Source: Bin94 sp965215535 (GTDB taxonomy: Bacteria; Gemmatimonadota; Gemmatimonadetes; Longimicrobiales; Gaopeijiaceae). Taken from it: 64,000 nucleotides of DNA. A program made the position numbers and the translations under genes. This document shows, in pieces, positions 36,587-44,654 of this stretch; within the stretch, counting starts at the first letter, position 1; each line of letters begins with the position of its first letter. The DNA lies in contig OZ244063.1 of the NCBI GenBank assembly GCA_965215535.1, positions 1 through 64,000 on the forward strand. The letters run 5' to 3'. The notes under the pieces are model-generated. The model made no database searches. It had not been told where the DNA came from and was given only the letters and a program-made list of their open reading frames with translations.

Positions 36587-37765
36587 GTGGATAGAGTGCG
36601 CTATGGGATGGTCGGCGGAGGGCCCGGCGCCTTTATCGGAGCCGTTCATCGCATGGCCGCCGCGCTCGATGGCGAGTGGGAGCTCGTTGCGGGCGCCTTC
36701 TCGTCGCAGCCGGAACGATCGCGCGAACAGGGGCGTCTGCTCGGTCTCGATCCCGGCCGCGTTCACGATTCCTGGCGCGATATGGCCGAGGCCGAGGCCT
36801 CGCGCCCGGATGGCAGCCGCATCAATGCGGTCGTGATCGTCACTCCCAACCACCTCCACCACCCCATTGCGGCCACCTTCCTCAATGCGGGCGTCCACGT
36901 TGTCTGCGACAAGCCGATGACCACAACTGTGCGCGACGCCGAGGATCTGTGCAACATCGTGAAGCGCACCGGGCGCATCTTCGCCCTGACCCACAACTAT
37001 ACCGGCTACCCCATGATCGCCGAGGCGCGCGAAATCGTTCGTTCGGGGCGGCTGGGGCGGGTGCGGAAGGTGGTGGCGCACTATCTGCAGGGCTGGCTGG
37101 CCATGCAGCTCGAGAAAACCGGTCACCGGCAGGCGGGGTGGCGGCAGGATCCGGCGCAGGCAGGCCCCTCGTCGGCGGTGGGCGACATCGGCACCCATGT
37201 GGACAATCTGGTGCGGCATGTGACCGGGCTGGAGACCGCCTCTCTGCTGGCCGACTTCACGACCTTCGTGCCGGGTCGAGCCCTTGAGGACGACGCAACG
37301 GTGCTGGTGCGCTTCGTGGGAGGCGCGCGCGGCGTCTATGCGATCAGCCAGGTGGCGACCGGCGAAGAAAACGGGCTCGCGCTGCGCATCTACGGCGACC
37401 GCGCAGGACTCCTCTGGCGCCAGGAAGAACCGAACTCTCTCGATCTGCTGCCGATTGACGGGCCGCGCCAGCGTCTGACCCGGGGTGGAATGGGTCTGGG
37501 AGGGGCGACGGCCTGGGCCACGCGCCTGCCGCCGGGGCACCCGGAGGGCTTTATAGAGGGATTCGCGAATCTGTACCGGAGCGTGGGCCGCGCGATTCGG
37601 GGCGGGAAGGGCGCGGCAGCGATGGACGGCGGCTTCCCCGACCACACCGACGGCCTGCTGGGCATGCGCTTCGTCGAGGGCACGGTCGAATCGGCGGCAA
37701 CGGGTGGCTGGGTCGCTCTTGCAGCCGATTCTGCAGCGGCGGAGCAGCCGGGTATGCACCGATGA
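36587..37765 (+). CDS. Gfo/Idh/MocA family oxidoreductase
   Basis: The 392-aa NAD(P)-dependent dehydrogenase acts on sugars or polyols. GMVGGGPGAFIGAVHR is the dinucleotide loop, TPNHLHHPIAATFLNAGVHVVCDKPMT contains the catalytic Lys of the EKP-like motif, and GDIGTHVDNLV is the conserved His/Asp segment. GTG start at 36587. The stop overlaps the following isomerase start as ATGA, so dehydrogenase and isomerase probably act on one substrate. Confidence 0.93.
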   Translation: MDRVRYGMVGGGPGAFIGAVHRMAAALDGEWELVAGAFSSQPERSREQGRLLGLDPGRVHDSWRDMAEAEASRPDGSRINAVVIVTPNHLHHPIAATFLNAGVHVVCDKPMTTTVRDAEDLCNIVKRTGRIFALTHNYTGYPMIAEAREIVRSGRLGRVRKVVAHYLQGWLAMQLEKTGHRQAGWRQDPAQAGPSSAVGDIGTHVDNLVRHVTGLETASLLADFTTFVPGRALEDDATVLVRFVGGARGVYAISQVATGEENGLALRIYGDRAGLLWRQEEPNSLDLLPIDGPRQRLTRGGMGLGGATAWATRLPPGHPEGFIEGFANLYRSVGRAIRGGKGAAAMDGGFPDHTDGLLGMRFVEGTVESAATGGWVALAADSAAAEQPGMHR

Positions 37766-38769
37766 AGAGTGCGCGGCCGGTGACCCTCTTTACCGGGCAG
37801 TGGGCCGATCTGCCCCTGGAGAGTCTCGCCGCCCGGGCGGCCGGGTGGGGCTACGACGGTCTCGAGCTCGCCTGCTGGGGCGACCACTTCGATGTCCGGG
37901 CCGCCCTGACCGATCCCGCCTACTGCGAGGGCCGCCGCGAGCTCCTTGCCCGGCACGGCCTCGCCATTCACGCAATCAGCAACCATCTGGTCGGCCAGGC
38001 CGTCTGCGACCGCATCGACGAGCGCCACCGGGCAATCCTGCCCGCGCGCATCTGGGGCGATGGCGACGCCGAAGGGGTACGGCAGCGCGCAGCCCGCGAG
38101 ATGGCCGATACGGCCCGGGCGGCGGCCCGGCTCGGGGTGTCGGTCGTGAATGGCTTCACCGGCAGCGCGATCTGGCATCTCCTCTACGCCTTCCCCCCCA
38201 TTCCGCCCGACTGGATCGAGGACGGCTACCGCGACTTCGCCGACCGCTGGTCCCCCATCCTGGACGCCTTTGCCGCCGAGGGCGTCGATTTTGCCCTTGA
38301 GGTCCATCCCACCGAGATCGCCTTCGACATCGTCTCCGCCGAGCGCGCGCTGGCCGCGATCGGGCATCACTCCGCCTTTCACTTCAACTTCGATCCCAGC
38401 CATCTGGCCTATCAGGGCATCGACCCGACCACCTTCATTGTGCGCTTCGGCGACCGGATTCGGCATGTTCACATCAAGGACGCATGGTGGAGCGCAGGCG
38501 GTGCCGAGGCGGGAATCTTCGGGGGGCATACCGATTTCGGCGACCCGCGTCGCGCCTGGGACTTCCGTTCGCCGGGGCGGGGCCGCGTCGATTTCGAGGC
38601 GGTGATTCGCGCGCTGAACCGGATCGGCTACAGGGGTCCGCTCTCGGTCGAGTGGGAAGACTCCGAAATGGATCGCGAAGAGGGCGCTCGCGAGGCCTGC
38701 GCCTTTGTGCGTACACTTGACTTTCGTCCCTCGCAGGCCGCCTTTGATTCTGCATTCGGCAGCTCGTAA
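37762..38769 (+). CDS. Sugar phosphate isomerase/epimerase (xylose isomerase-like TIM barrel)
   Basis: The 335-aa cytoplasmic product has the barrel motifs LAARAAGWGYDGLELACWGDHF, HAISNHLVGQ, FALEVHPTEIAFD, FHFNFDPSHLAYQGID, RHVHIKDAWW and GPLSVEWEDSEMD, matching IolE/hydroxypyruvate-isomerase-like enzymes with metal-binding Glu, Asp, His and Glu. Coupled by ATGA to the Gfo/Idh/MocA gene. The homologue at 34177 is exported while this one is not, so they are likely to act on different sides of the inner membrane. Confidence 0.92.
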   Translation: MKSARPVTLFTGQWADLPLESLAARAAGWGYDGLELACWGDHFDVRAALTDPAYCEGRRELLARHGLAIHAISNHLVGQAVCDRIDERHRAILPARIWGDGDAEGVRQRAAREMADTARAAARLGVSVVNGFTGSAIWHLLYAFPPIPPDWIEDGYRDFADRWSPILDAFAAEGVDFALEVHPTEIAFDIVSAERALAAIGHHSAFHFNFDPSHLAYQGIDPTTFIVRFGDRIRHVHIKDAWWSAGGAEAGIFGGHTDFGDPRRAWDFRSPGRGRVDFEAVIRALNRIGYRGPLSVEWEDSEMDREEGAREACAFVRTLDFRPSQAAFDSAFGSS

Positions 38770-38845
38770 ACCCATGCTTCATGGATTCAATGACGGGCAT
38801 TCGGATCGCGATTCACTTCCCCAACTCCCAGCCACAGCCCCGATC

Positions 38846-39624
38846 ATGAAGAGAATCAGACGTCTCGATCCCTCAGTCCACCCGATGCGGCCTGCTCTAC
38901 GCCCTTGCGCTCTTGCCGGTCGTGTCGCCGGAGGCGTCCGTGCCCTCGTCTTCGGAGGCGCGGGGTGCGCACGGTCACTCGGTGCACAGACAGGGAGCGC
39001 AGCGGCGGGGTCGCTCACCGATGCGGAACGGGTGGCCGGGTGGCGCACTCTCTTCGATGGCACCCTTGCGGGCTGGCGCGGCTACCGCCGGGATCACCCC
39101 CCGCAGGCGTGGTCGGCCAGCGACAGTGTACTCGTCTTTACCCCGGGGGGCGGACGCGACGACCTGATCACCGTCGAGCAGTTCGGGGATTTTGAGTTCG
39201 CTTTCGAGTGGCGCGTCGGGCCCGGAGGGAACAGTGGCATCTTTTTCAGGGTTACAGAAGACGAAACCGCCCCCTACTGGACAGGTCCGGAGTACCAGAT
39301 CCTGGACAATGCCCGGCACCGCGATGGACGTGCGCCGCTCACCTCGGCAGGAGCCAATTACGGATTGCACGCCCCCCATCGCGACATGACGCGCCCGGCA
39401 GGCGAGTGGAACACCGGACGGATCGTGGTTCGGGGCGATCATGTCGAGCACTGGATGAATGGCGAGAAGCTCCTGGAGTACGAACTGCGGTCGGAAGAGT
39501 GGCGTGCGGCGGTGGCCGTCACCAAATTTTCCGAATGGCCCCGATACGGAATGGCGAGGCGGGGTCACATCGGGCTTCAGGACCACGGCGATCCGGTGTG
39601 GTACCGTAACCTCAGGATTCGAGA
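38846..39624 (+). CDS. DUF1080 (3-keto-disaccharide hydrolase-like) protein, 3' end interrupted by IS
   Basis: The product has an Arg-rich leader with a hydrophobic stretch and a DUF1080 jelly-roll: WRTLFDGTLAGWRGYR, FEFAFEWRVGPGGNSGIFFR, PYWTGPEYQILDN, GEWNTGRIVVRGDHVEHWMNG and a terminal YRNLRIRE. DUF1080 proteins act on keto-sugar or glucan substrates. At 39625 an IS1595-type element is inserted; deleting it restores EESNR and a TGA at 42179-42181 that overlaps the next gene's ATG. With the insertion, the frame runs without a stop into the transposase. Only five codons are lost, so function may be kept. The start could also be 38774 or 38885. Confidence 0.85.
39617..39624 (+). repeat. Target-site duplication, left copy
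   Basis: ATTCGAGA directly flanks the left inverted repeat and recurs at 42158-42165. Eight bases is the usual duplication length of IS1595-family elements. Confidence 0.9.
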
Positions 39625-39636
39625 GGGGATTATAAC
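39625..39636 (+). repeat. IS left terminal inverted repeat
   Basis: GGGGATTATAAC, a perfect reverse complement of 42146-42157. Confidence 0.9.
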
Positions 39637-39688
39637 CTTTACTAGACACACAAAGCTGTTATCTTTAATGCACGCTAAGGAGGCGGAC

Positions 39689-40666
39689 ATGAAGACAGCA
39701 AGCCACAAGGCCCCCGGAAAAGCCCACCGGGAAGGGATTTCGCTCCTCGAACTCGCCAACCTGTTCCCCGACGAGCGGGCCGCTGAGAAGTGGTTCGAGC
39801 AGGCGCGGTGGGGCGACGAGCCGCACTGTCCCCGGTGTGGGGGACTGGAGAAGATTCGGGAGGTCGCCAGCCGGAAGCCGATGAAGTGGCACTGCGGCGA
39901 CTGTCGGCGGTACTTCTCGGTTCGGATCGGGACCGTACTGGAGCGGTCGAAGATTCCGCTTCGGAAATGGGCCTACGCGATCTACCTCTGGACGACCAGC
40001 CTCAAGGGCGTCTCCAGCATGAAGCTACACCGGGACCTGGGTCTCAGCCAGAAGGCCGCGTGGTTCATGGCCCATCGGCTCCGGGAAGCGTACCTGAACG
40101 GTGGAGGCCTGTTTGGTGGCCCGGTGGAGGTCGACGAAATGTACGTCGGCGGGAAGCGGGCCAACATGTCGAACGCGAAGCGGAAGGAACTGAGGGAGCA
40201 GGGATTGGGCCGGGGGCCGGCTGGCAAGACTGCGGTGGTGGGGATGAAGGATCGGGAGACCAAGCAGGTGGTCGCCCGGGTCATCAACCGGACGGACCGG
40301 GAGACCTTGCAGGGATTCGTGGACGAGCACGCCAGCCCCGACGCGGTACTCTTCACAGATGACGCGACAGCCTACCGGGGCTCGGGCCGGACGCACGAGA
40401 CGGTCAAGCACGGGGCCGCTGAATACGTCCGGTATCTGGAGAGTGGCCCGCCAGTCCACACCAACGGGGTCGAGAGCCTCTGGTCTATGTTCAAGCGGGG
40501 ATTCATCGGCACCTACCACCGGATGAGCCCCAAGCATCTACATCGGTACGTCGCGGAGTTCACCGCTCGGCAGAATGTCCGGGACCAGCACACCATCGAC
40601 CAGATGCACGACATGGTGCGGCGGATGATCGGGCGGCGACTCATGTATCGGGAGTTGGTATCGTGA
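39689..40666 (+). CDS. IS1595 family transposase
   Basis: The 325-aa product has an N-terminal zinc ribbon (CPRCGG and CGDC), then a DDE-type ISXO2-like catalytic domain: VEVDEMYVGGK, LFTDDATAYRG and HTNGVESLWSMFKRGF, which corresponds to the family's N-x-x-E-G-F-W-S-L-L-K-R-G block. I start at 39689, 5 bases after a perfect AAGGAGG (39677-39683); a Met at 39668 is in frame but lies before the ribosome site. The stop overlaps the methyltransferase start as GTGA. Confidence 0.95.
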   Translation: MKTASHKAPGKAHREGISLLELANLFPDERAAEKWFEQARWGDEPHCPRCGGLEKIREVASRKPMKWHCGDCRRYFSVRIGTVLERSKIPLRKWAYAIYLWTTSLKGVSSMKLHRDLGLSQKAAWFMAHRLREAYLNGGGLFGGPVEVDEMYVGGKRANMSNAKRKELREQGLGRGPAGKTAVVGMKDRETKQVVARVINRTDRETLQGFVDEHASPDAVLFTDDATAYRGSGRTHETVKHGAAEYVRYLESGPPVHTNGVESLWSMFKRGFIGTYHRMSPKHLHRYVAEFTARQNVRDQHTIDQMHDMVRRMIGRRLMYRELVS

Positions 40667-41445
40667 GCCCGAAGCCGCTGGTGCTCCCGAAGATCGACAT
40701 GGCCCCGGAGAGGCTGGCGCGGTCCCTTGTCCAGCCCGCTCGGACAACCTCCGTCTTCTCGAACGTTCGACGTACCCCCGACAGTGTCCCCGAGGCCCCA
40801 CCCGACGATCTACCCCTGAATTTCCGCATCCGCATGGAGGGGCGGGAGTTCTTGGAGAAGTTACCGGACGGTTGCGCCAACGTCGCTTTCTTTGATCCCC
40901 AGTTCCGGGGGGTCTACGACAAGATGAGGTACGGCAACGAGGACACCAGCCGGAACGCTGTGCGCGTGAAGCTGCCACAGATGACCGAGGCGGTCATCGT
41001 CGAGTTCGTGGCCGACATTGCCCGCGTGCTTGTCCCCTCCGGGCATCTGTTCCTCTGGATGGACAAGTTCCACCTCTGTAGCGATTTCCAGAACTGGTTC
41101 GACCGGACCCCGCTTTCCGCGGTGGACATGGTAACATGGGACAAGGAGCGGATCGGGCTGGGTTATCGGACGCGACACCGGAGTGAGTTCTGCATGGTGC
41201 TCCAGAAGGAGCCCCGACGGGCAAAGGGGGTGTGGACGGTGCGGAATATCCCGGACGTTTGGCAAGAGAAGATCCCGAAGAAGACACACCCCCACAACAA
41301 GCCCGTAGGGCTACAGGCCCGATTGATTGAGGCGGTAACCGCTCCCGGTGACTTGGTGATTGATCCCGCCGCTGGGTCGTTCTCGGTTCTCTCTGCTTGT
41401 GCGAAAACGGGACGCGATTTTCTCGGTTGCGATATTCGCGCATGA
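40663..41445 (+). CDS. Site-specific DNA methyltransferase, beta-class amino-methyltransferase
   Basis: The 260-aa enzyme has catalytic motif IV early (NVAFFDPQFRGVYDKMRYG) and SAM-binding motif I late (GDLVIDPAAGSFSVLSACAKTG), the order of beta-class N6-adenine/N4-cytosine methyltransferases. Motif IV is DPQF instead of the common DPPY. The recognition sequence cannot be read. GTG start coupled to the transposase stop; the stop overlaps the endonuclease ATG. It should protect host DNA from the partner nuclease. Confidence 0.88.
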   Translation: MSPKPLVLPKIDMAPERLARSLVQPARTTSVFSNVRRTPDSVPEAPPDDLPLNFRIRMEGREFLEKLPDGCANVAFFDPQFRGVYDKMRYGNEDTSRNAVRVKLPQMTEAVIVEFVADIARVLVPSGHLFLWMDKFHLCSDFQNWFDRTPLSAVDMVTWDKERIGLGYRTRHRSEFCMVLQKEPRRAKGVWTVRNIPDVWQEKIPKKTHPHNKPVGLQARLIEAVTAPGDLVIDPAAGSFSVLSACAKTGRDFLGCDIRA

Positions 41446-42140
41446 TGATGGTCCGGTTTGACCAGGTTCCTGGCAAGGCCGTGGAGAAGGTCCGAGGCGG
41501 CGCGTACTACCGATGTTTCGGAAACGAGGAACTGGCCCACCTCCTCAGCCGCGTACAGAGCCTCATCATCCGCTACGGGACGGAACTGGAGAAGATGGTC
41601 CTCCAGTACACCGAGGACCGCCAGATCGACGACTTGGACGAATTCCTGTCTCGCCAAATCATGGGGCGCGGCGTGCTACTGGCCAGCAAGGCCGTCATCA
41701 AGCGGGCGAAGACGGTGCAGGGGTACGGGATCGAGCCCGACTTCATGGTCTTCAAGCGGGAGGGGAATACACAGAGCTGCTACCTCGTCGAGTTGAAGGA
41801 CGGGCACGAGTTCGACACCAAGTCATCGGCGAAGGAGCACGCCAACCTCCGGCAGTTCCTCAGCAAAAACGCGGACGCCCTGAAATGGTTCGAGACGTAT
41901 GGCCGGGTCGTCGGATTCAACGCGGCGACCCAAGAGGAAATATGGGTAGGCTTCAAGAAGAAGATCAGCCTCGAACAGGCAATGACCGGGCGCCAGTTCT
42001 GCGAGTTGCTGGAAATCGACTACGACCGGATGGCCGCCATCCGAGCGGAGGACCGAGCCCGTAACTTCGATAGCTTCATCGACGATCTGGCCGAAATTGA
42101 GCAGGTCTATGAAGCTCTCAAGTCCCGGTTCGGTGTGTAG
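41442..42140 (+). CDS. Type II restriction endonuclease, PD-(D/E)XK
   Basis: The 232-aa product has the nuclease core GIEPDFMVF then CYLVELKDGHEFDTKSS, i.e. PD followed about 17 residues on by ExK. The N-terminal half is helical; the C-terminus is acidic. The ATG overlaps the methyltransferase stop as ATGA, the usual layout of a type II pair. I cannot name a matching enzyme. The stop lies 5 bases before the right inverted repeat, so the element has no spare DNA there. Confidence 0.8.
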   Translation: MMMVRFDQVPGKAVEKVRGGAYYRCFGNEELAHLLSRVQSLIIRYGTELEKMVLQYTEDRQIDDLDEFLSRQIMGRGVLLASKAVIKRAKTVQGYGIEPDFMVFKREGNTQSCYLVELKDGHEFDTKSSAKEHANLRQFLSKNADALKWFETYGRVVGFNAATQEEIWVGFKKKISLEQAMTGRQFCELLEIDYDRMAAIRAEDRARNFDSFIDDLAEIEQVYEALKSRFGV

Positions 42141-42145
42141 TTATC

Positions 42146-42157
42146 GTTATAATCCCC
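42146..42157 (+). repeat. IS right terminal inverted repeat
   Basis: GTTATAATCCCC, the exact reverse complement of the left end at 39625-39636. Confidence 0.9.
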
Positions 42158-42165
42158 ATTCGAGA
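42158..42165 (+). repeat. Target-site duplication, right copy
   Basis: ATTCGAGA, identical to 39617-39624. Its last base starts the AGGAG ribosome site (42165-42169) of the next host gene. Confidence 0.9.
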
Positions 42166-42177
42166 GGAGTCCAACCG

Positions 42178-44031
42178 ATGATTTCAGGCACCCCCCGGCA
42201 GCAGAGGATTTCCGGCCTCCTGGCGATCGCGCTCCTGGGCGCGGCGGCGAGCGGCGGCTGCGGAGATTTCGCTCTGGAGCCGGACCTCCTTCCGGCATCG
42301 ATGTTCATCACCCCGGCCGACACCCTCATTACCGAGGGCGACAATGCGCGGCTCGTGGTGAATGTGCTGGACGAGAGCGGCAACCCCATCCCCGGTCCCC
42401 CCGCCTGGGCGCCCCCCGAGTGGATTGTTCAGGGAGAAAATCTGCCCAGGGGCACCGTGATTGAGCCCGATGGGGCCGTGAACACCTCCTATGGCGGCGC
42501 CGATCTTCGCGTCGTTGCGCGGTCGGCCGGACTCGAGGCCTGGACAGGACTGCGGATCAACCCGGCCAGCATTCGCCTCTCCGCAGGCGCGGTCTATCTC
42601 AACCAGGCGATCCAGAACCGCCAGGGAAGCGTTCCCATTCTGGCGGGCCGCGACGCCCTTCTGCGCGTCTTCGCAACCGGCGACGAAACCAGCTTCTACC
42701 AGCCGAGCGTGGTCGCCACCTTCTACCGTGACGACGAGGTTGTCCACAGCGCCTACATGACCCCGGTCTCCGACGTGCTCCCCAGCGACGTGCAAGAGGG
42801 ACGGCTCGATCGCTCCTTCAATGCGCTCATTCCGGGCGAAGTGCTCGAGCCGGGCACGGGGGTCGTGATCGAGCTGGATCCCGAGGGCGTGGTTCCCACC
42901 GATCCGGGCAGCCCCACGCGCATCCCCGAGAGCGGCGTGATGGATCTGGGGATTGTGCGTCTTCCGGTCCACAGGCAGACAATCATTCCCACCCTCCTGA
43001 CTGTGCCCGGCCCCGACGAGCGGGTCTTTGCCTGGACCGCCAATCTGACCGCCGAGAGCGACCAGATGCAGATGGCGCGCACCCTTCTGCCGATCGGCGA
43101 AATGGAGGTCGATGTGCGCGATCCGGTCACGACCGACGCCGACCTGAGGACCGAGAGCGGCTGGAACCGGTGGATTCGCGAGGTGCGCGCCCTCTGGAAT
43201 CTGGAAGGCCGGATCGGCTACTACTATGGCGTGGTCCGGCTTCCCCCCGGGTCTTCCTATGGTGGCCTGGGATACATCAACGAGGTTCATGTCAGTGTGG
43301 GGCGCGACCGCGACGACACCTTTGCGCACGAGCTGGGACACAACATGACGCTGCGGCACGCTCCCTGCGGCGGCGCCGGCGGCCCCGATCCCAACTACCC
43401 CTATAGCGATGGTCAGACAGGAGTCTGGGGATACGATTTCACGCGCAGTCGCCTGGTCGATCCCGAGCAGTACCGCGACCTGATGGGGTACTGCAGGCCC
43501 GACTGGGTGAGCGACTATCACTTTACGCGGGCCTTCGAGTACCGCGTCGACAGCGAGCTGGGATCCGATGCCGCCGCCCTCCGCGAACGCGCCCTGCCCG
43601 AATCGGTTCTTCTTCTTTGGGGCGACATCGACACAGATGGCGTCACCATGGACCCGGCCTTCCTCTTCGAGAGCGAACCCGTACTGCCCGAGGCTCCCGG
43701 TCCCTACCGTGTGGAGGGCATCGGTCCCTCGGGCACGACCGTCTTCTCGTACTCCTTTACGCCCAGTCCGCTGGAATACGGAGGGGCGAGCTTTGTCTTC
43801 ATGGTGCCCTACGACCGTGAACGCGATGGGGCGCTGGAGCGGATCGTGCTGCGGGGGCCCGCCGGCCACTTCACCCTGACCTCGGGGAGTTCGCCGCCCA
43901 TGGCGATTGTGCGCGACCGCGAAAGCGGCCAGGTCCGGGCCTTTCTCAGGGATTGGAGCCAGGGAATGAACCGGATTGCGGCCGATGCCGAAATTCTGAT
44001 CAGCGATGGCATTCCAGGAGGCGCAAAGTGA
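42178..44031 (+). CDS. M66-like zinc metallopeptidase lipoprotein, copy 1
   Basis: The 617-aa product has a lipoprotein signal (LGAAASGGC), a bacterial Ig-like region (ITPADTLITEGDNARLVVNVLD) and a gluzincin/metzincin-type zinc site FAHELGHNMTLRHAPC, followed by the Met-turn-like DLMGYC. HExxHxxxxxH with a downstream Cys and GYC resembles StcE/M66 enzymes. It was originally coupled by ATGA to the DUF1080 gene before the IS inserted; AGGAG lies 8 bases upstream. It shares architecture and phrases (AGRDALLRVF, YYYG, SDYHFTRA, PLEYGG) with the gene at 44651, so the two are paralogues. Substrates of M66 relatives are glycosylated surface proteins; this is inference here. Confidence 0.85.
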   Translation: MISGTPRQQRISGLLAIALLGAAASGGCGDFALEPDLLPASMFITPADTLITEGDNARLVVNVLDESGNPIPGPPAWAPPEWIVQGENLPRGTVIEPDGAVNTSYGGADLRVVARSAGLEAWTGLRINPASIRLSAGAVYLNQAIQNRQGSVPILAGRDALLRVFATGDETSFYQPSVVATFYRDDEVVHSAYMTPVSDVLPSDVQEGRLDRSFNALIPGEVLEPGTGVVIELDPEGVVPTDPGSPTRIPESGVMDLGIVRLPVHRQTIIPTLLTVPGPDERVFAWTANLTAESDQMQMARTLLPIGEMEVDVRDPVTTDADLRTESGWNRWIREVRALWNLEGRIGYYYGVVRLPPGSSYGGLGYINEVHVSVGRDRDDTFAHELGHNMTLRHAPCGGAGGPDPNYPYSDGQTGVWGYDFTRSRLVDPEQYRDLMGYCRPDWVSDYHFTRAFEYRVDSELGSDAAALRERALPESVLLLWGDIDTDGVTMDPAFLFESEPVLPEAPGPYRVEGIGPSGTTVFSYSFTPSPLEYGGASFVFMVPYDRERDGALERIVLRGPAGHFTLTSGSSPPMAIVRDRESGQVRAFLRDWSQGMNRIAADAEILISDGIPGGAK

Positions 44032-44654
44032 GCCCCGCAGCGTGCAGGATCCGGCGTCTCTCCGCTTCGGGAATCGTGGGTGCGGCATTCATCCTTCTGA
44101 CCGGTGCCTCTCTGGCCGCGCAGCAACCGGCCACTCTTTCCGCAGCCGCTCCGGGCTGGCTTGCGGAGCTCCAGGTGGAGGCGCGGGGGGGACTGACCGT
44201 GGGGAGTCATTCGGCATCGGGGGCGGCGCTTGACATTGCGCCCCGGATCTCGGTCGAGGGGCTCGCCCGGCTGGCCTTCACCTCCAGATTTGCGGCCTTT
44301 GTCGGCTACGCCCGCACCGCCTTCGGGTGCGACGAGGGCTTCTGCCAGGGACAGGAGATCTCGATCGTCGGCAATCATGGAATGCTGGGCGGCGAGTTTC
44401 GCTACGGAACGCCGTGGGTGCGTGCAGGGGTTCTGGTCGGCACCACGCGGGCGGGCACCGAAGGGGAAGACCCCGAAATCGGCGTGGGGTTCCAGGTCAG
44501 CTCGGGATTCGCGATTGCGGCGGGGCGCTTCCGCATCCTGCCGGGGATCTCCTACCGCCGGCTCTCTGCCGCCACCGCCACGGCCAGCGATCATGCTTCG
44601 ACGCTTGCCCTGGATCTGGGACTGGGATACACGCTGCGAGGAGGTCAACCCTGA
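44028..44654 (+). CDS. Small outer-membrane beta-barrel-like protein
   Basis: The 208-aa product has a signal peptide (to about residue 30, LAAQQ) and alternating beta-strand segments with Gly and aromatic residues (FAAFVGYARTAFG, FRYGTPWVRAGVLVGTT, FGFRILP-like repeats, LALDLGLGYTLRGG), typical of 8-strand barrels. Two Cys (GCDEGFC) may form a loop disulfide. GTG start overlaps the upstream stop as GTGA. It is sandwiched between the two paralogous metalloproteases and could present or secrete them. Confidence 0.7.
   Translation: MSPAACRIRRLSASGIVGAAFILLTGASLAAQQPATLSAAAPGWLAELQVEARGGLTVGSHSASGAALDIAPRISVEGLARLAFTSRFAAFVGYARTAFGCDEGFCQGQEISIVGNHGMLGGEFRYGTPWVRAGVLVGTTRAGTEGEDPEIGVGFQVSSGFAIAAGRFRILPGISYRRLSAATATASDHASTLALDLGLGYTLRGGQP

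Larger units (their letters stand above)
39625..42157 (+). mobile_element. IS1595-family element carrying a restriction-modification system
   Basis: The 2533-bp element is bounded by perfect inverted repeats GGGGATTATAAC and flanked by an 8-base duplication ATTCGAGA. Inside are three plus-strand genes, each overlapping the next by four bases: transposase, DNA methyltransferase and PD-(D/E)XK endonuclease. Their Arg codons are mainly CGG, while the host genes favour CGC, a sign of recent arrival. It is inserted between the penultimate codons of the DUF1080 gene and the ribosome site of the metalloprotease gene, inside a host operon. Confidence 0.92.

Noticed and set aside
38705..40666. A single 653-aa protein joining DUF1080 and transposase
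   Set aside because: It is produced by insertion of an IS with its own ribosome site and start; the flanking duplication shows the host gene is a separate unit.
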